Assembly (NCBI GenBank): GCA_009840225.1
Contig: VXOE01000215.1
Location: forward strand, 1-51,140
From: Caldilineaceae bacterium SB0662_bin_25
GTDB taxonomy: Bacteria; Chloroflexota; Anaerolineae; Caldilineales; Caldilineaceae
Reading direction: 5' to 3'
DNA length: 51,140 nucleotides
Below the pieces are notes generated by a model that had not been told where the DNA came from, did no database searches, and was given only the letters and a program-made list of their open reading frames with translations. This document shows, piece by piece, positions 36,241 to 45,640 of this stretch. Within the stretch, counting starts at the first letter, position 1, and every line of letters begins with the position of its first letter. The translations under genes were made by a program, and so were the position numbers.

Positions 36241-36843
36241 GTGATACGTAACAGCTTTAGCGTGGGTCCGGAGGGCTGGCATTCTTACGATTACCACGGC
36301 GAGATCGTGACGGGGGCGGGCATTTTCGTGCTGACGACCTGGCAGAAGGGAGGGGGCGTTGACGGCGGAGGATGCATTTGGGCTGACCAGTCGCGCTGGA
36401 GTACGGATGTGCCGGAGAGGCCTATCTCGATTCTGGCACTGATCCATTACCGAAACTGGGTCGGGCTGGACCCCATCGATTTGAGGGGGTGTGAGGTGTC
36501 GGTGTACCTGAGGGGCGACGACCTGCGACTTTACGGTGCGGAGTGCTACTTCTGGGTGCATGCCCCTGGTGTTCGCTGGCATTTTTCGGGCAATCCGGTC
36601 CCGATTGCAGAGGGGCAATGGGCGCTGGAGCCGAGCAGATTTCGACTGGAGAACGACGAAACGCTGTGGCATCGCAGCTACAGCAGCGAAGAGTTCTGGT
36701 ACCGCACTTACCCGGAGGGCGGGCCGCGACTCGACAGTGTGCTGGGTGATGTGCACAGTTACGGCTTTTCGTTTGTCGGATTCAGCCGGGAGGTGCAGGG
36801 AAGACTGTCGATGGCGGAGTTCGAGATCCTGCCTGGGAGCTAG
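36241..36843 (+). CDS. hypothetical beta-rich protein at the start of the carbohydrate locus
   Basis: The protein has 200 residues from the GTG at 36241, with GGAG 9 bp upstream; a TTG at 36226 is an alternative. It has no signal peptide and is rich in Trp, Tyr and Gly. Phrases such as GWHSYDYHGEIVTGAG, LRGCEVSVYLRGDDLRLYG and ECYFWVHAPG suggest a jelly-roll or laminin-G/CBM-like sandwich. I do not recognise the family. It precedes the two glycosidase-like paralogues by 107 bases in the same direction, so a carbohydrate-binding role is possible but inferred only. Confidence 0.7.
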   Translation: MIRNSFSVGPEGWHSYDYHGEIVTGAGIFVLTTWQKGGGVDGGGCIWADQSRWSTDVPERPISILALIHYRNWVGLDPIDLRGCEVSVYLRGDDLRLYGAECYFWVHAPGVRWHFSGNPVPIAEGQWALEPSRFRLENDETLWHRSYSSEEFWYRTYPEGGPRLDSVLGDVHSYGFSFVGFSREVQGRLSMAEFEILPGS

Positions 36844-36950
36844 ATGGAAAGGGCGGGAAGGAGTGCGGTGAAGGGGTTAGGAGCGACGGGCAGACGAATC
36901 AGGCGTTGCGTAGCACTTGTTTGGTGTGCCGAATGGAAGGTAAAGACGAG

Positions 36951-38543
36951 ATGACGGATCAGAGAGGCCCAGGCAGCGTCCCGGTCGAGATCGGTTCGCG
37001 CCTTGAGCCAATGGTAGACGATTTCTTGATCGCGCGGTTGAGCGGGGGCGCGGCGTTGCGCCTGAACCGGCCGGTACCCCGCGAAGTGGCCCTGGTTACG
37101 GACAGGCCATGGGAGGGAAATTCATGCACGTCGTTCGCGGTATTCCAGGATGGTGACATTTATCGCATGTATTACCTCGGCCGTCATTTTGCTGCGACGC
37201 AGACATTGCGAGACGAGACTTCCCACCCGGACTTTGTCTGTTATGCCGAGAGCAGTGACGGGATCAGGTGGGAGAAGCCGGAGTTGGGACTGGTCGAATT
37301 CAACGGATCCAGCAAGAACAATATCATTCTCAGCAGCGAGGACAGCGCCTGTCCGTCGCGGGCGTTTGCGCCGTTCAGGGATGCGAACCCGGCTGCCGAT
37401 CCTGACGCTCTCTACAAGGCGTGGGCGACGCGGTTTCCGATGCTGGACGGCACTGCGTCGCGGCCTGGGCACAGCTGGGAGGTGCCGGACGGGCTGCATG
37501 CGCTTAAATCCGCCGACGGCATCCGGTGGACTCCGATGTGCGACGGGCCGGTGATCGCGGACGGTCTGCTCGACTCGCAGAATGTGGCCTTCTGGGACAC
37601 GGTGCAGGGGGAGTACCGCGATTACCACCGCAACGAATTCCGGATCGAAAAGACAGGTGAAGAACCGTACGGCGGTCAAGAGCGTTCGGGGTGGCTGGGG
37701 TCCGGGGTTCGAGGCTCCCGCTACGGCCGCGATCTGCGTACGGCAACGTCGAGTGACTTTCTCAACTGGAACGAGCCGGACTTTGTGGATTATACGCAGG
37801 GTCGTGTAGACGAGATTTACAACAACTCCATCTTGCCCTATTTCCGCGCGCCGCATATTTTCGTGGGGTTTCCAACCCGATATGTCGACCACGGCTGGTC
37901 GGAGGCGGTGGAAGAACTTCCGGAGTTAAGCGAACGCCGCCTGCGCGCCTCGGCGAGCGAACGTCACGGCAGCGCCTTGACGGATGCGATGTTTATGAGC
38001 AGTCGCGACGGCCACACCTTCAATTTGTGGCCGGAGTCGTTCATCCGGCCGGGTCTGCGGCCTGTGGACAACTGGGTTTACGGAGACGGCTATCCCGGTT
38101 GGGGCATCGTGACGACTCCCTCCCTGTTTGACGGGGCCCCGGACGAACTGTCGATTTATGTGTCGGAGGGGTACTGGCGGGGAGAGAGTATGAATTTGCG
38201 GCGCTATTCGCTGCGGGTCGATGGATTCGCGTCGGTGCAGGCGCCACTCAGCGGGGGCGAGTTGGTGACGAAGCCCTTGATCTTTGCGGGCAACCGATTG
38301 TGCGTCAATTTTTCAGCCTCCGCGGCTGGCAGTGTCCAGGTGGAGGTTCTGCGGGACCAGATGGATGAATCAGTTGCAGGCTTTGGACTGGATGACTGCG
38401 TGGAGTTGCTGGGAGACGACATCGAGCGCGTTGTACGCTGGTCGGGCGGTTCCGACGTGAGCAGTCTGGAGGGTGTACCCGTTCGGCTGCGCTTCGCATT
38501 GCGCGACGCGGACGTGTACGCTTTTCAGTTTGTCAAGATGTAA
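36951..38543 (+). CDS. beta-propeller glycosidase-like protein A (GH32/43-like)
   Basis: The protein has 530 residues from the ATG at 36951; an ATG at 36933 is an alternative. There is no signal peptide. It starts with EPMVDDFLIARL (20-30), then PWEGN (53-57), DGDIYRMYYLG (67-77), CYAESSDGIRWEKP (97-110) and FNGSSKNNI. These WxG/DG-type blocks repeat along the first 380 residues like five-bladed propeller glycosidases (GH32, GH43, GH130). A beta-sandwich-like C-terminus follows (FASVQAPLSGGELVTKPL). Similar proteins are common in Planctomycetes and sponge-associated bacteria, mostly uncharacterised. A tandem paralogue follows 25 bp downstream. Confidence 0.75.
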   Translation: MTDQRGPGSVPVEIGSRLEPMVDDFLIARLSGGAALRLNRPVPREVALVTDRPWEGNSCTSFAVFQDGDIYRMYYLGRHFAATQTLRDETSHPDFVCYAESSDGIRWEKPELGLVEFNGSSKNNIILSSEDSACPSRAFAPFRDANPAADPDALYKAWATRFPMLDGTASRPGHSWEVPDGLHALKSADGIRWTPMCDGPVIADGLLDSQNVAFWDTVQGEYRDYHRNEFRIEKTGEEPYGGQERSGWLGSGVRGSRYGRDLRTATSSDFLNWNEPDFVDYTQGRVDEIYNNSILPYFRAPHIFVGFPTRYVDHGWSEAVEELPELSERRLRASASERHGSALTDAMFMSSRDGHTFNLWPESFIRPGLRPVDNWVYGDGYPGWGIVTTPSLFDGAPDELSIYVSEGYWRGESMNLRRYSLRVDGFASVQAPLSGGELVTKPLIFAGNRLCVNFSASAAGSVQVEVLRDQMDESVAGFGLDDCVELLGDDIERVVRWSGGSDVSSLEGVPVRLRFALRDADVYAFQFVKM

Positions 38544-38568
38544 CTGGGTACAGGAAACCCACATAACC

Positions 38569-40128
38569 ATGGCCAACTCTAACGAAGGCACGAATCCTGT
38601 CAACATCGGCTCGCGCCTGGAGCTGATGGTGGACGATTTTCTCGTGGCGCGGCTAGGCGGCGCCGCCCGGCGGCGACTGAATAGTCCGGTTCCCCGGGGC
38701 ATTGCGTTGCAGTTGGACACGCCCTGGGAGGGTAACGCAAGCGGGGGCTTTACGGTCTTTGAGGACGGCGGCCGATACCGCATGTACTACCGAGGGCAGA
38801 ATTTTGTTTATGAAGATGGGGAGTTGGGCACACCGGGCGGCAAGTATATCTGCTATGCGGAGAGTGCCGACGGCATCCACTGGGAGAGGCCGGATCTGGG
38901 CCTGGTCGAGTTCGATGGCTCCAGGAAGAACAACATTCTGATGGATGCAGAGGAGATTTTGAACGGCATGTTCTCACCGTTCAAAGACGGGAATCCCGAG
39001 TGTGCTGATGAGTCACGCTACAAGGCGTTTTCGTTGATGCAGCGGGGGGACGCGAGAGGGCTGTGGGCATACGGATCGCCGGACGGTATCGATTGGTCGG
39101 CGATGAGCGACGGGCCAGTCATTACAGCGGGTTTGTTGGACACGCAAAACCTGGCCTTTTGGGACGGGGTACGCGGCGAGTACCGCGCCTATCATCGCAA
39201 TGAGTTCCGGCTGCCGCAGACGGGAGAAGAGCCCTACGGGGCTCATTCAGTTCAGGCAAGCAACAGCGGCCAAAGAGCTGGGTCGCAAGGGTCTTTGCGA
39301 GGGTCACGCTACGGACGCGACATTCTCACAGCCACTTCGACTGATTTCATCAACTGGACCGATTCCGTTTACGTCAACTACAACGAAGGCCGTCCGGGCG
39401 AGCTGTACACGAACCAGGTCACGCCCTATTACCGTGCGCCGCATCTCTTTCTGGGCTTCCCGACGCGGTATGTCGAGCGCGGTTGGTCGGAGGAGTTGGA
39501 GGCGTTGCCGGAGATTGAACATCGCCGCATGCGCGCCGCGATCAGTGAGCGCTACGGCGCGGCGGTGACCGACGGCATGTTCATGAGTAGCCGTGACGGG
39601 TACAGCTTCAATTTATGGCCGGAGTCCTTCATCCGGCCGGGGCTGCGGCCGCGAGACAACTGGACCTACGGAGACAATTTTCAGAACTGGGGGATTGTGA
39701 CAACGCCTTCTGCAGTTGCCGGCACGCCGGATGAACTGTCCCTTTATGTACGGGAAGGCTACTGGCGGGACGGAGCCAGCACTTTGAGGCGCTACACGAT
39801 GCGGGTGGACGGTTTCGCTTCGGTGCAGGCGCCATTGGCTGGGGGGGAGCTGGTTACCAGGCCGCTCATCTTCACGGGCCGCGAGTTGGTTCTCAACTTC
39901 TCGGCCTCTGCGGCGGGCAGCATTCGCGTGGAGCTGTTGCGCGATCAGATGAACGTTCCGGTCGAGGGATTCAGTATTGAGGACTGTGTTGAGGTGTTGG
40001 GCGACGATCTGGAGCGCGTGGTGCGCTGGAAAGAAGGCCGGGAGTTGGGCGGTCTGGCCGGGACGCCGGTCCGCCTGCGTTTTGCGCTGAGAGATGCGGA
40101 GCTTTTCTCCTTCCGTTTTCGAGAGTGA
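38569..40128 (+). CDS. beta-propeller glycosidase-like protein B, paralogue of A
   Basis: The protein has 519 residues from the ATG at 38569; the frame is open from 38473 but that part overlaps gene A. It is alignable to protein A along its entire length, with identical blocks such as the opening VDDF, PWEGN, FVDxxSRDG-like segments, NLWPESFIRPGLRP and the C-terminal FASVQAPL-GGELVT. The pair therefore arose by tandem duplication and has diverged. No signal peptide is seen, so both probably act in the cytoplasm on imported material unless export is by another route. Confidence 0.77.
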   Translation: MANSNEGTNPVNIGSRLELMVDDFLVARLGGAARRRLNSPVPRGIALQLDTPWEGNASGGFTVFEDGGRYRMYYRGQNFVYEDGELGTPGGKYICYAESADGIHWERPDLGLVEFDGSRKNNILMDAEEILNGMFSPFKDGNPECADESRYKAFSLMQRGDARGLWAYGSPDGIDWSAMSDGPVITAGLLDTQNLAFWDGVRGEYRAYHRNEFRLPQTGEEPYGAHSVQASNSGQRAGSQGSLRGSRYGRDILTATSTDFINWTDSVYVNYNEGRPGELYTNQVTPYYRAPHLFLGFPTRYVERGWSEELEALPEIEHRRMRAAISERYGAAVTDGMFMSSRDGYSFNLWPESFIRPGLRPRDNWTYGDNFQNWGIVTTPSAVAGTPDELSLYVREGYWRDGASTLRRYTMRVDGFASVQAPLAGGELVTRPLIFTGRELVLNFSASAAGSIRVELLRDQMNVPVEGFSIEDCVEVLGDDLERVVRWKEGRELGGLAGTPVRLRFALRDAELFSFRFRE

Positions 40129-40167
40129 CAGGTAGAGGAAACCAGTTACGACAGGGGGTTGCATAGA

Positions 40168-41304
40168 GTGAAAATCACAGCTTTCGAGACTATCGCCCTT
40201 ATGGACCCGGGCAAGGCCTGGGAGACGGTGGTGCGGGTGCATACCGACGAGGGTATCAGCGGCATCGGGCAGGCGGAGTCACCTTCGCTTGTGATCGAGG
40301 CCATAATTCGCTGCGACGGCGGGCTGGAGGAGATCTTGCGGGGCGAGGACCCGCTGCAAGTGGAGAGGCTGTGGCAGAAGATGTATGCGGCCACCGGGCT
40401 GTTCGGCCGGCGGGGTGTCACGATTGCCGCGATTGGGGCGGTGGAGACAGCGCTATGGGACATCGCGGGCCAGGCGCTGGGCAAGCCGGTGTGCGAGCTG
40501 ATCTGGCAGGCGTGCTGCACAGTGACGGAATCGAGTGATGTGAAAGAGCGGGTACGACCATACGCCACGGTCTACCCTCCGGGCGAGGACGTGGATGAGA
40601 TAGTTGAGCGCTTCACGCTGGCCACGGAGCGGAACTTCAGGGCGATGAAACTGGAGGAGTGGCCTGGAGGATTTTCGCATGTGAGCATTCAGCGGGACGT
40701 TGAGGTTGTACGGGCGGCGAGGGAAACGATCGGCGAGGAGCGTGATTTGTTGATCGACGTACAGAACCGCTGGTCCGAGGTGGGGCAGGCGCTGGAATCG
40801 ATCCGGGCAATCGCGGCGTTCCGACCGTTTTTTGTCGAGGCGCCACTTCCGGCCGACAACCTTGCGGGCCTGGCCCGGTTGGCCGATGCGGTGGACACGC
40901 GGATTGCGGTGGGCGATTGGGGGTTTACGACCCGTTTTGAATTTGAGGAAATCATGGAGAAGGGGCGGGTGGACGTTGTGCAGCCCAGTTCTGTGCGGTC
41001 CGGGGGTATCCGGGAGATTACGCGTATTGCCGAGGCCGCGTATCGCCGCGGGCTGATCTGCGTGCCGCATGCGTGGTGTCATATGGTGGGCGTGGCGGCG
41101 GAGATCCATCTGGCGGCGGTGCTGCCGAATATGCCTTACTTTGAGATGCCGATCGCCTTTCCCGATTCGCCGATAATTTCTGAGCTGTTGGAGCCCGTTA
41201 TTGAGGTGGACTCAGACGGCCTAATCGAGGTTCCCAAGCGGCCGGGACTGGGGTTTGCGCTGAATGAAGACGTGGTGGAGCAGTTTCGGGTGGCACCGCA
41301 TTAG
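40168..41304 (+). CDS. enolase-superfamily sugar-acid dehydratase (mandelate racemase type)
   Basis: The protein has 378 residues from the GTG at 40168, with AGGGGG about 10 bp upstream. The N-terminal capping domain and C-terminal barrel of the MR/MLE family are clear. Candidate Mg2+ ligands are D197 (LLIDVQN), E224 (FFVEAP) and D250 (VGDWGF); position three is usually Glu. A His-Asp dyad is suggested by D269 (VDVVQPS) and H301 (VPHAWCH), and K161 lies at the KxK position (KLE). This pattern fits acid-sugar dehydratases making 2-keto-3-deoxy acids. It follows glycosidase-like B by 39 bp. Confidence 0.88.
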   Translation: MKITAFETIALMDPGKAWETVVRVHTDEGISGIGQAESPSLVIEAIIRCDGGLEEILRGEDPLQVERLWQKMYAATGLFGRRGVTIAAIGAVETALWDIAGQALGKPVCELIWQACCTVTESSDVKERVRPYATVYPPGEDVDEIVERFTLATERNFRAMKLEEWPGGFSHVSIQRDVEVVRAARETIGEERDLLIDVQNRWSEVGQALESIRAIAAFRPFFVEAPLPADNLAGLARLADAVDTRIAVGDWGFTTRFEFEEIMEKGRVDVVQPSSVRSGGIREITRIAEAAYRRGLICVPHAWCHMVGVAAEIHLAAVLPNMPYFEMPIAFPDSPIISELLEPVIEVDSDGLIEVPKRPGLGFALNEDVVEQFRVAPH

Positions 41305-41423
41305 TTGTTTGAACTGTGATTTTGGTGATCAGGTGACTGCTTCTGATTTGGTTTATTTCGAAGGCGTCCGGGGTGTAGGGAAAGGAGTCGGGTAGGCTCG
41401 ATTCTGGTCCGGGAAGAGATTTT

Positions 41424-43091
41424 ATGGCAAGGATGACGGCGGCGCAGGGGCTGGTCGAGTCGCTGCGGGTGCAGGGCGTGGACACGATATTCGGGATCAT
41501 TTCCAGCCACACGATGGAGATATTCGACGCGCTGTACGATCACCAGGACGCCATCCGCATCATCAGCACGCGGCATGAACAGGCGGCGGCGATGATGGCG
41601 GACGGGTACGCCAGGGTGACGGGTAAGCCGGGCATCTGCCTGACCAGTACGGGGCCGGGCGCGGCAAACTCGATGGGCGGTCTCGGAGAGGCTTACGACG
41701 CGTCTTCGCCTGTTTTAACGATCACCAGTACGGCGGAAGAGCAGCTGTACGAGCGAGGATTGGGTACGATGCATGAGACCAAGAACCAGTTGGACATGCT
41801 CTCGACGGTGACGCAGCGTAGTGTCCATATCAGCCGCCCGGAAGAGGCACCTGAGCAGGTAAAGGAAGCATTTGAGCTTTTCCAGGGCCGGCGCCAGCGC
41901 CCTATCGCGATAGAGATACCCTCAGACGTCCAGGGGCAGGAAGCAGAAATGATCGTGGCGGGTCCGGTGCCCATAGAGGTTCCGGCGGCAGACCCGGCCG
42001 CGATCATGGCGGCTACGGAGATACTGTCTGCGGGCAGTCGGGTGGGGGTGATGGCGGGGGCAGGCATACACCGTTCAGGTGCGGGCCGGGAGCTTACACG
42101 CCTGGCGGAGCGTCTTGGCGCCCCGGTATTTACCACGGCGAACGGCAAGGGCGCGATTCCCGAAGATCACCCGCTGAGTCTGGGCATGTACGGCGGCGAG
42201 TACAATTTTCCGCCAGGCGGGTTGGAAGATCCGCGCCAGACGTTTGCCAACAGCCTGGATGTTCTCCTTGTAGCCGGCTCCAGCCTTTCCTATTTCAGAG
42301 CGAAGTCGCAGGGCCTGCGTCAGCCGCCGCAGCTGATTCATCTGGATATTGATGCCGCGCCAATGGACAAGTGGTATGAAGCTACGGTGCGTTTGGTAGG
42401 CGACGCGAGGACAGTACTGGAGCAACTCAACTGCGCACTGGAGGACAGGGCGAGCTCCGACAAGACTGTGAACGGGATGGAGAAAGGCTACGCCTCGGAG
42501 GTGCGCGCGGTTCGGGAGAGTATCAGGGAGTACAAACGGCAGACGTTGCCAAACGAGACGAAGATTATGGAGGCGATCCGAGAGGCGACGGACAGGGACG
42601 CGGTCTTTGTCGGCGACGTGGGGGTCTGCAACCATCGCGGGGCCAACTACTGTCTGGAGATTTACGAAAATCGGAGCTACCTCATTCCTGCGTGGGGCGG
42701 TCTGGGATTTGGCCTGCCGGCTGCGGCCGGGGCGAAGGCAGGCGTTACAGGCCGGCAGGTGATTTGCCTTACCGGCGACGGCGGATTCCAGTTCAATATT
42801 CAGGAGCTGGGAACCTGTGTGCAGTATGGGCTGCGGCCGGTCGTCATTGTTTTCAACGACGACGCGTGGGGGCTGCTGCGTTACTACCAGAAGAATCGAG
42901 GGGGAGGGCGCTATATTGCCAGCGACTTGCGGAACCCGGACTTCACCAGGTTGGCTGAGGCCTACGGGGCGCAAGGTGAGCGGGCCCGATCGCTGCCGGA
43001 ACTGGTTGAAGCGTTGGAGCGGGCGTTGGAAGCGGAGTCAATTACGGTGATCGACGTGAAGACGCCGGATGGATTTGCCAATTTCAAATAG
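41424..43091 (+). CDS. thiamine diphosphate-dependent enzyme, acetolactate synthase-like
   Basis: This 555-residue protein has the full three-domain layout. The N-terminal PYR domain carries the activating glutamate E52 (RHEQAAAMMADGYAR). The middle domain is Rossmann-like. The C-terminal PP domain has the ThDP motif G451-D452-G453 ending at N478 (GDGGF...FNDDAWG). The family includes acetolactate synthase, decarboxylases and C-C lyases; the substrate cannot be read from sequence. It lies within the sugar-acid run, so it may split or decarboxylate a keto-acid intermediate. Housekeeping ilvB is less likely because no ilvN or ilvC is adjacent. Confidence 0.85.
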   Translation: MARMTAAQGLVESLRVQGVDTIFGIISSHTMEIFDALYDHQDAIRIISTRHEQAAAMMADGYARVTGKPGICLTSTGPGAANSMGGLGEAYDASSPVLTITSTAEEQLYERGLGTMHETKNQLDMLSTVTQRSVHISRPEEAPEQVKEAFELFQGRRQRPIAIEIPSDVQGQEAEMIVAGPVPIEVPAADPAAIMAATEILSAGSRVGVMAGAGIHRSGAGRELTRLAERLGAPVFTTANGKGAIPEDHPLSLGMYGGEYNFPPGGLEDPRQTFANSLDVLLVAGSSLSYFRAKSQGLRQPPQLIHLDIDAAPMDKWYEATVRLVGDARTVLEQLNCALEDRASSDKTVNGMEKGYASEVRAVRESIREYKRQTLPNETKIMEAIREATDRDAVFVGDVGVCNHRGANYCLEIYENRSYLIPAWGGLGFGLPAAAGAKAGVTGRQVICLTGDGGFQFNIQELGTCVQYGLRPVVIVFNDDAWGLLRYYQKNRGGGRYIASDLRNPDFTRLAEAYGAQGERARSLPELVEALERALEAESITVIDVKTPDGFANFK

Positions 43092-43178
43092 GGTGTATGC
43101 GTTGCAGGATTCGAAGCAAGCACACGCTAAGCGTTCCGGCGACCGTCCGTTGACCAGGAAAGGGAGGGACAGGCGCAA

Positions 43179-44201
43179 ATGGAAGGGAAACTGACCTGCG
43201 GGCTGATCGGTCTGTCACAGGGCTGGTATGCAGATCTGTTTGCGACGGAACTGCTGGCGATGAAGGATGTCGAACTGGTTGGCGTTTGCGATCTGGGTAA
43301 GAGCCGGGCGTATGTTGAAGAGTGCATTGGTATGGGCGCGGAGGAGTTTGCGGCAAAGTTCGAGGCGACTCTCTACCATGATGCTGCTGACTTACTCGGA
43401 CAGAAACTCGACTTTGTTGTGGTTGCAAGTGAAATTGGGGAGCACTGCGAAAACAGCTGTCAAGCGCTGGAAGCAGGAGCGAATGTCTTTGCCTGCAAGC
43501 CGTTCAGTTTCATTAGCGACGAGGTGCGCCGGGCAAGGGAGGTTGCCCAGCGCAACAGTCGGATTGTAATGCCGGCAGTCCCTTCACGATTTGAGGACGG
43601 CTTGATTGAAGCTGTGCGCCGCGTGCGGGCGGGAGATATCGGCAGGCCGCTCACGGCGCGAGTCTTTGTCAACCATGTTGCGATGACGAACCCGGAATGG
43701 CAGCGGGACCCGGCGAAGAGCGGCGGCCCGCTGGGTGAATTCGGCACGTACGGGTTCGATATCGTGCGCTGGGCCCTGGGAGGGGAACCGGAGGAGGTCT
43801 TTGCTTACGGCGAGAACTTCGTGCACAAGGGAGTGATCGAGGGCTGGGACAATGTAAAGGCGCTTGTCCGCTTCGACAACGGTTCGCTGGGAAGCGTGCA
43901 CGTCTGCACCTCGATCAGCTGGGAATACCCGTTCTTCGATCTGGAGGTCGTGGGGGAGAAGGGTTGCGTGCGCACCGACTATCACAACTATCCGGTTGTG
44001 ACGCACGGTACGTCATCTGCGCGACTGGCGCCAATCCGTTACGCGCCGATGAACCAGAGTGAGATCGCCCATTTTGTGATGGCAGTTCGGGGTGAGGAGG
44101 CGCTGCGCGTTACACTGGATGATGCCTACGCGGTGGCGAGGACGATCGAGGCGGTGCAGGAAAGTCTTACGGCACACAGGCCGGTGAGGATAGAACTTTG
44201 A
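43179..44201 (+). CDS. Gfo/Idh/MocA-family NAD(P)-dependent oxidoreductase
   Basis: This 340-residue protein has an N-terminal Rossmann domain whose glycine motif is unusual (GLIGLSQGW rather than GxGxxG). The family active-site block EKP appears as CKP (106-108) with K107. The second-domain block is GGPLGEFGTYGFDIVRWALGG, where the usual His is replaced (GTYGFD). It probably oxidises or reduces a sugar or inositol-type substrate, but the changed residues make activity uncertain. GGGAGG precedes the ATG. It is the last rightward gene before the convergent junction. Confidence 0.85.
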   Translation: MEGKLTCGLIGLSQGWYADLFATELLAMKDVELVGVCDLGKSRAYVEECIGMGAEEFAAKFEATLYHDAADLLGQKLDFVVVASEIGEHCENSCQALEAGANVFACKPFSFISDEVRRAREVAQRNSRIVMPAVPSRFEDGLIEAVRRVRAGDIGRPLTARVFVNHVAMTNPEWQRDPAKSGGPLGEFGTYGFDIVRWALGGEPEEVFAYGENFVHKGVIEGWDNVKALVRFDNGSLGSVHVCTSISWEYPFFDLEVVGEKGCVRTDYHNYPVVTHGTSSARLAPIRYAPMNQSEIAHFVMAVRGEEALRVTLDDAYAVARTIEAVQESLTAHRPVRIEL

Positions 44202-44615
44202 GCTTTTCCCTGGGCCGCAAGCGCCTGATGGGTCAGTATGCGCTTCCGGTCCGCTGCCGTCAACTGCGGCTCAATCTGACGAACAAACTCTCGCAGAGTC
44301 CACTGCGGCGCGGCGTCTGTTGGGTCTTATGTTACGCGGCAACATAAAGGTGGTTCGCTAAATTCCTCTTCATTACGGTCTGACACGTATTCGATATCGT
44401 TCTGCTTTGGGGAAAGGTGTGGGCCAGACGGGCTGGCTCCAAGAGTGGTTCGCGCAACGATATCGCTTCCGACCGTTGTCGGTCGCGCGTCCTGAAAGTC
44501 AGGATAGGGGCTGCCTCGGGGCCACGAGCGTGGCATCGTCGTCCGGGCGTTCTACGAATTGGAGGCAAGACCCGGAGCAAACAGGTCATGGAACCGTCCA
44601 TTGACCCAAGCCAGC
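44202..44615. other. convergent junction with possible mobile-element scar
   Basis: No intact gene. On the minus strand a short frame at about 44208-44324 reads like real protein (phrases WTLREFVRQIEPQLTAADRK and HQALAAQG) but has no start codon and begins right after a stop, so it may be a decayed integrase or transposase piece. It ends beside the palindrome at 44327-44347. Confidence 0.4.
44327..44347. repeat. 7-bp inverted repeat TTATGTT-N7-AACATAA
   Basis: TTATGTT (44327-44333) and AACATAA (44341-44347) flank ACGCGGC. It sits at the edge of the possible coding scar and resembles the core sites of tyrosine-recombinase elements; this link is an inference. Confidence 0.45.
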
Positions 44616-45533
44616 CTATAGCCAGCCCTTTCCCTGCATAAGGTCTGCTAGTTCCGCCATTTCACGGTCATTCAGACTGTAGTATGGTTTTCTCCTCCAG
44701 CGCTGGGCCAAGCCCTTGAGTTCGAGGATGCCATGGACGACGGCGTCAAAACTACCCGGAAAGACCGAAAACAGTTCATCCCATATAGGTATATCATAAT
44801 CAGCAATAATCTTGCGGACCTGGGGCAGATTGTTGGCCTGAACCGCGTCCCAGAAGGCGTGCGCAACCTCGGGCTTTATGAGGATGAAGCATGACATATA
44901 GCCGTCGCAGCCGTAGGGCACGTTGTTCAGAACCTCTCGTTTCGTCCCACTGGCGAACACTGCCCAGCGCTCGTGAACCAGCAGCCCCAATCTCCTGCCG
45001 AACTCGCCACAAATGTCATCCTTCACCGCATAAATGCCATCTACTTCATCCCGCAACCGCCTCAGCACTTGCAAACTCGGCGCGAGAGGACGCTGTCCGA
45101 GATAATTCGTCACGAACATGACCGGCATATGCTCGGCGACGGCTGCATAATGGGCGACAAGAGTATCTTCCGTGCATGAACCGGCCCAGTCCGGCGGCAG
45201 CACCATCACCATGTCGGCGCCGACCTCGCGCGCGTACTTGGCAAACTCAACATCCTTGCCGGTCCACCAGATGCGATCCGCGGCCACCACCATGGCCCGT
45301 CCTGCAGTCTGTGCAACCACGAACTTCGTCAGTTCGGCGACTTCCGCATCCGTCAGAAGGGTATACAAACTGTCGCCGCTGGTCAGGATAATCGTCTTCG
45401 AACCGGCGTCAATGGTGAAATCGATGATTTGGCTTATGCTTTGATAATCAATTTCACCATTGGCGAAAAAGGGAGTATTCAAAGACATGATCGGACCGGT
45501 CAAGGCATGGCGAACCTCTTCACGACTTATCAT
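44616..45533 (-). CDS. DapA/NanA-family aldolase or lyase
   Basis: This 305-residue TIM-barrel protein has the Schiff-base lysine K171 (GIYAVKDD) and the catalytic Tyr Y144 (FVTNYLG). TSGDS (52-56) stands in the carboxylate-binding loop where GTTGE/GSTGE is usual. The family includes dihydrodipicolinate synthase, N-acetylneuraminate lyase and 2-keto-3-deoxy-gluconate/arabonate enzymes. With a dehydratase in the opposite run and a sialidase-like gene upstream, an aldolase or dehydratase for a keto-deoxy sugar acid is more likely than lysine biosynthesis. It is the last gene of the leftward operon. Confidence 0.88.
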   Translation of the reverse strand: MISREEVRHALTGPIMSLNTPFFANGEIDYQSISQIIDFTIDAGSKTIILTSGDSLYTLLTDAEVAELTKFVVAQTAGRAMVVAADRIWWTGKDVEFAKYAREVGADMVMVLPPDWAGSCTEDTLVAHYAAVAEHMPVMFVTNYLGQRPLAPSLQVLRRLRDEVDGIYAVKDDICGEFGRRLGLLVHERWAVFASGTKREVLNNVPYGCDGYMSCFILIKPEVAHAFWDAVQANNLPQVRKIIADYDIPIWDELFSVFPGSFDAVVHGILELKGLAQRWRRKPYYSLNDREMAELADLMQGKGWL

Positions 45534-45640
45534 TGTCGTATCTCTCTTTTCATACTCTTCACGGGTTGCACATGAAGAAGGTGATGACCGAGTCTGAGTC
45601 GGCGACGGCCAACGTTGGGTTGGAATCAGACGAATATCTG

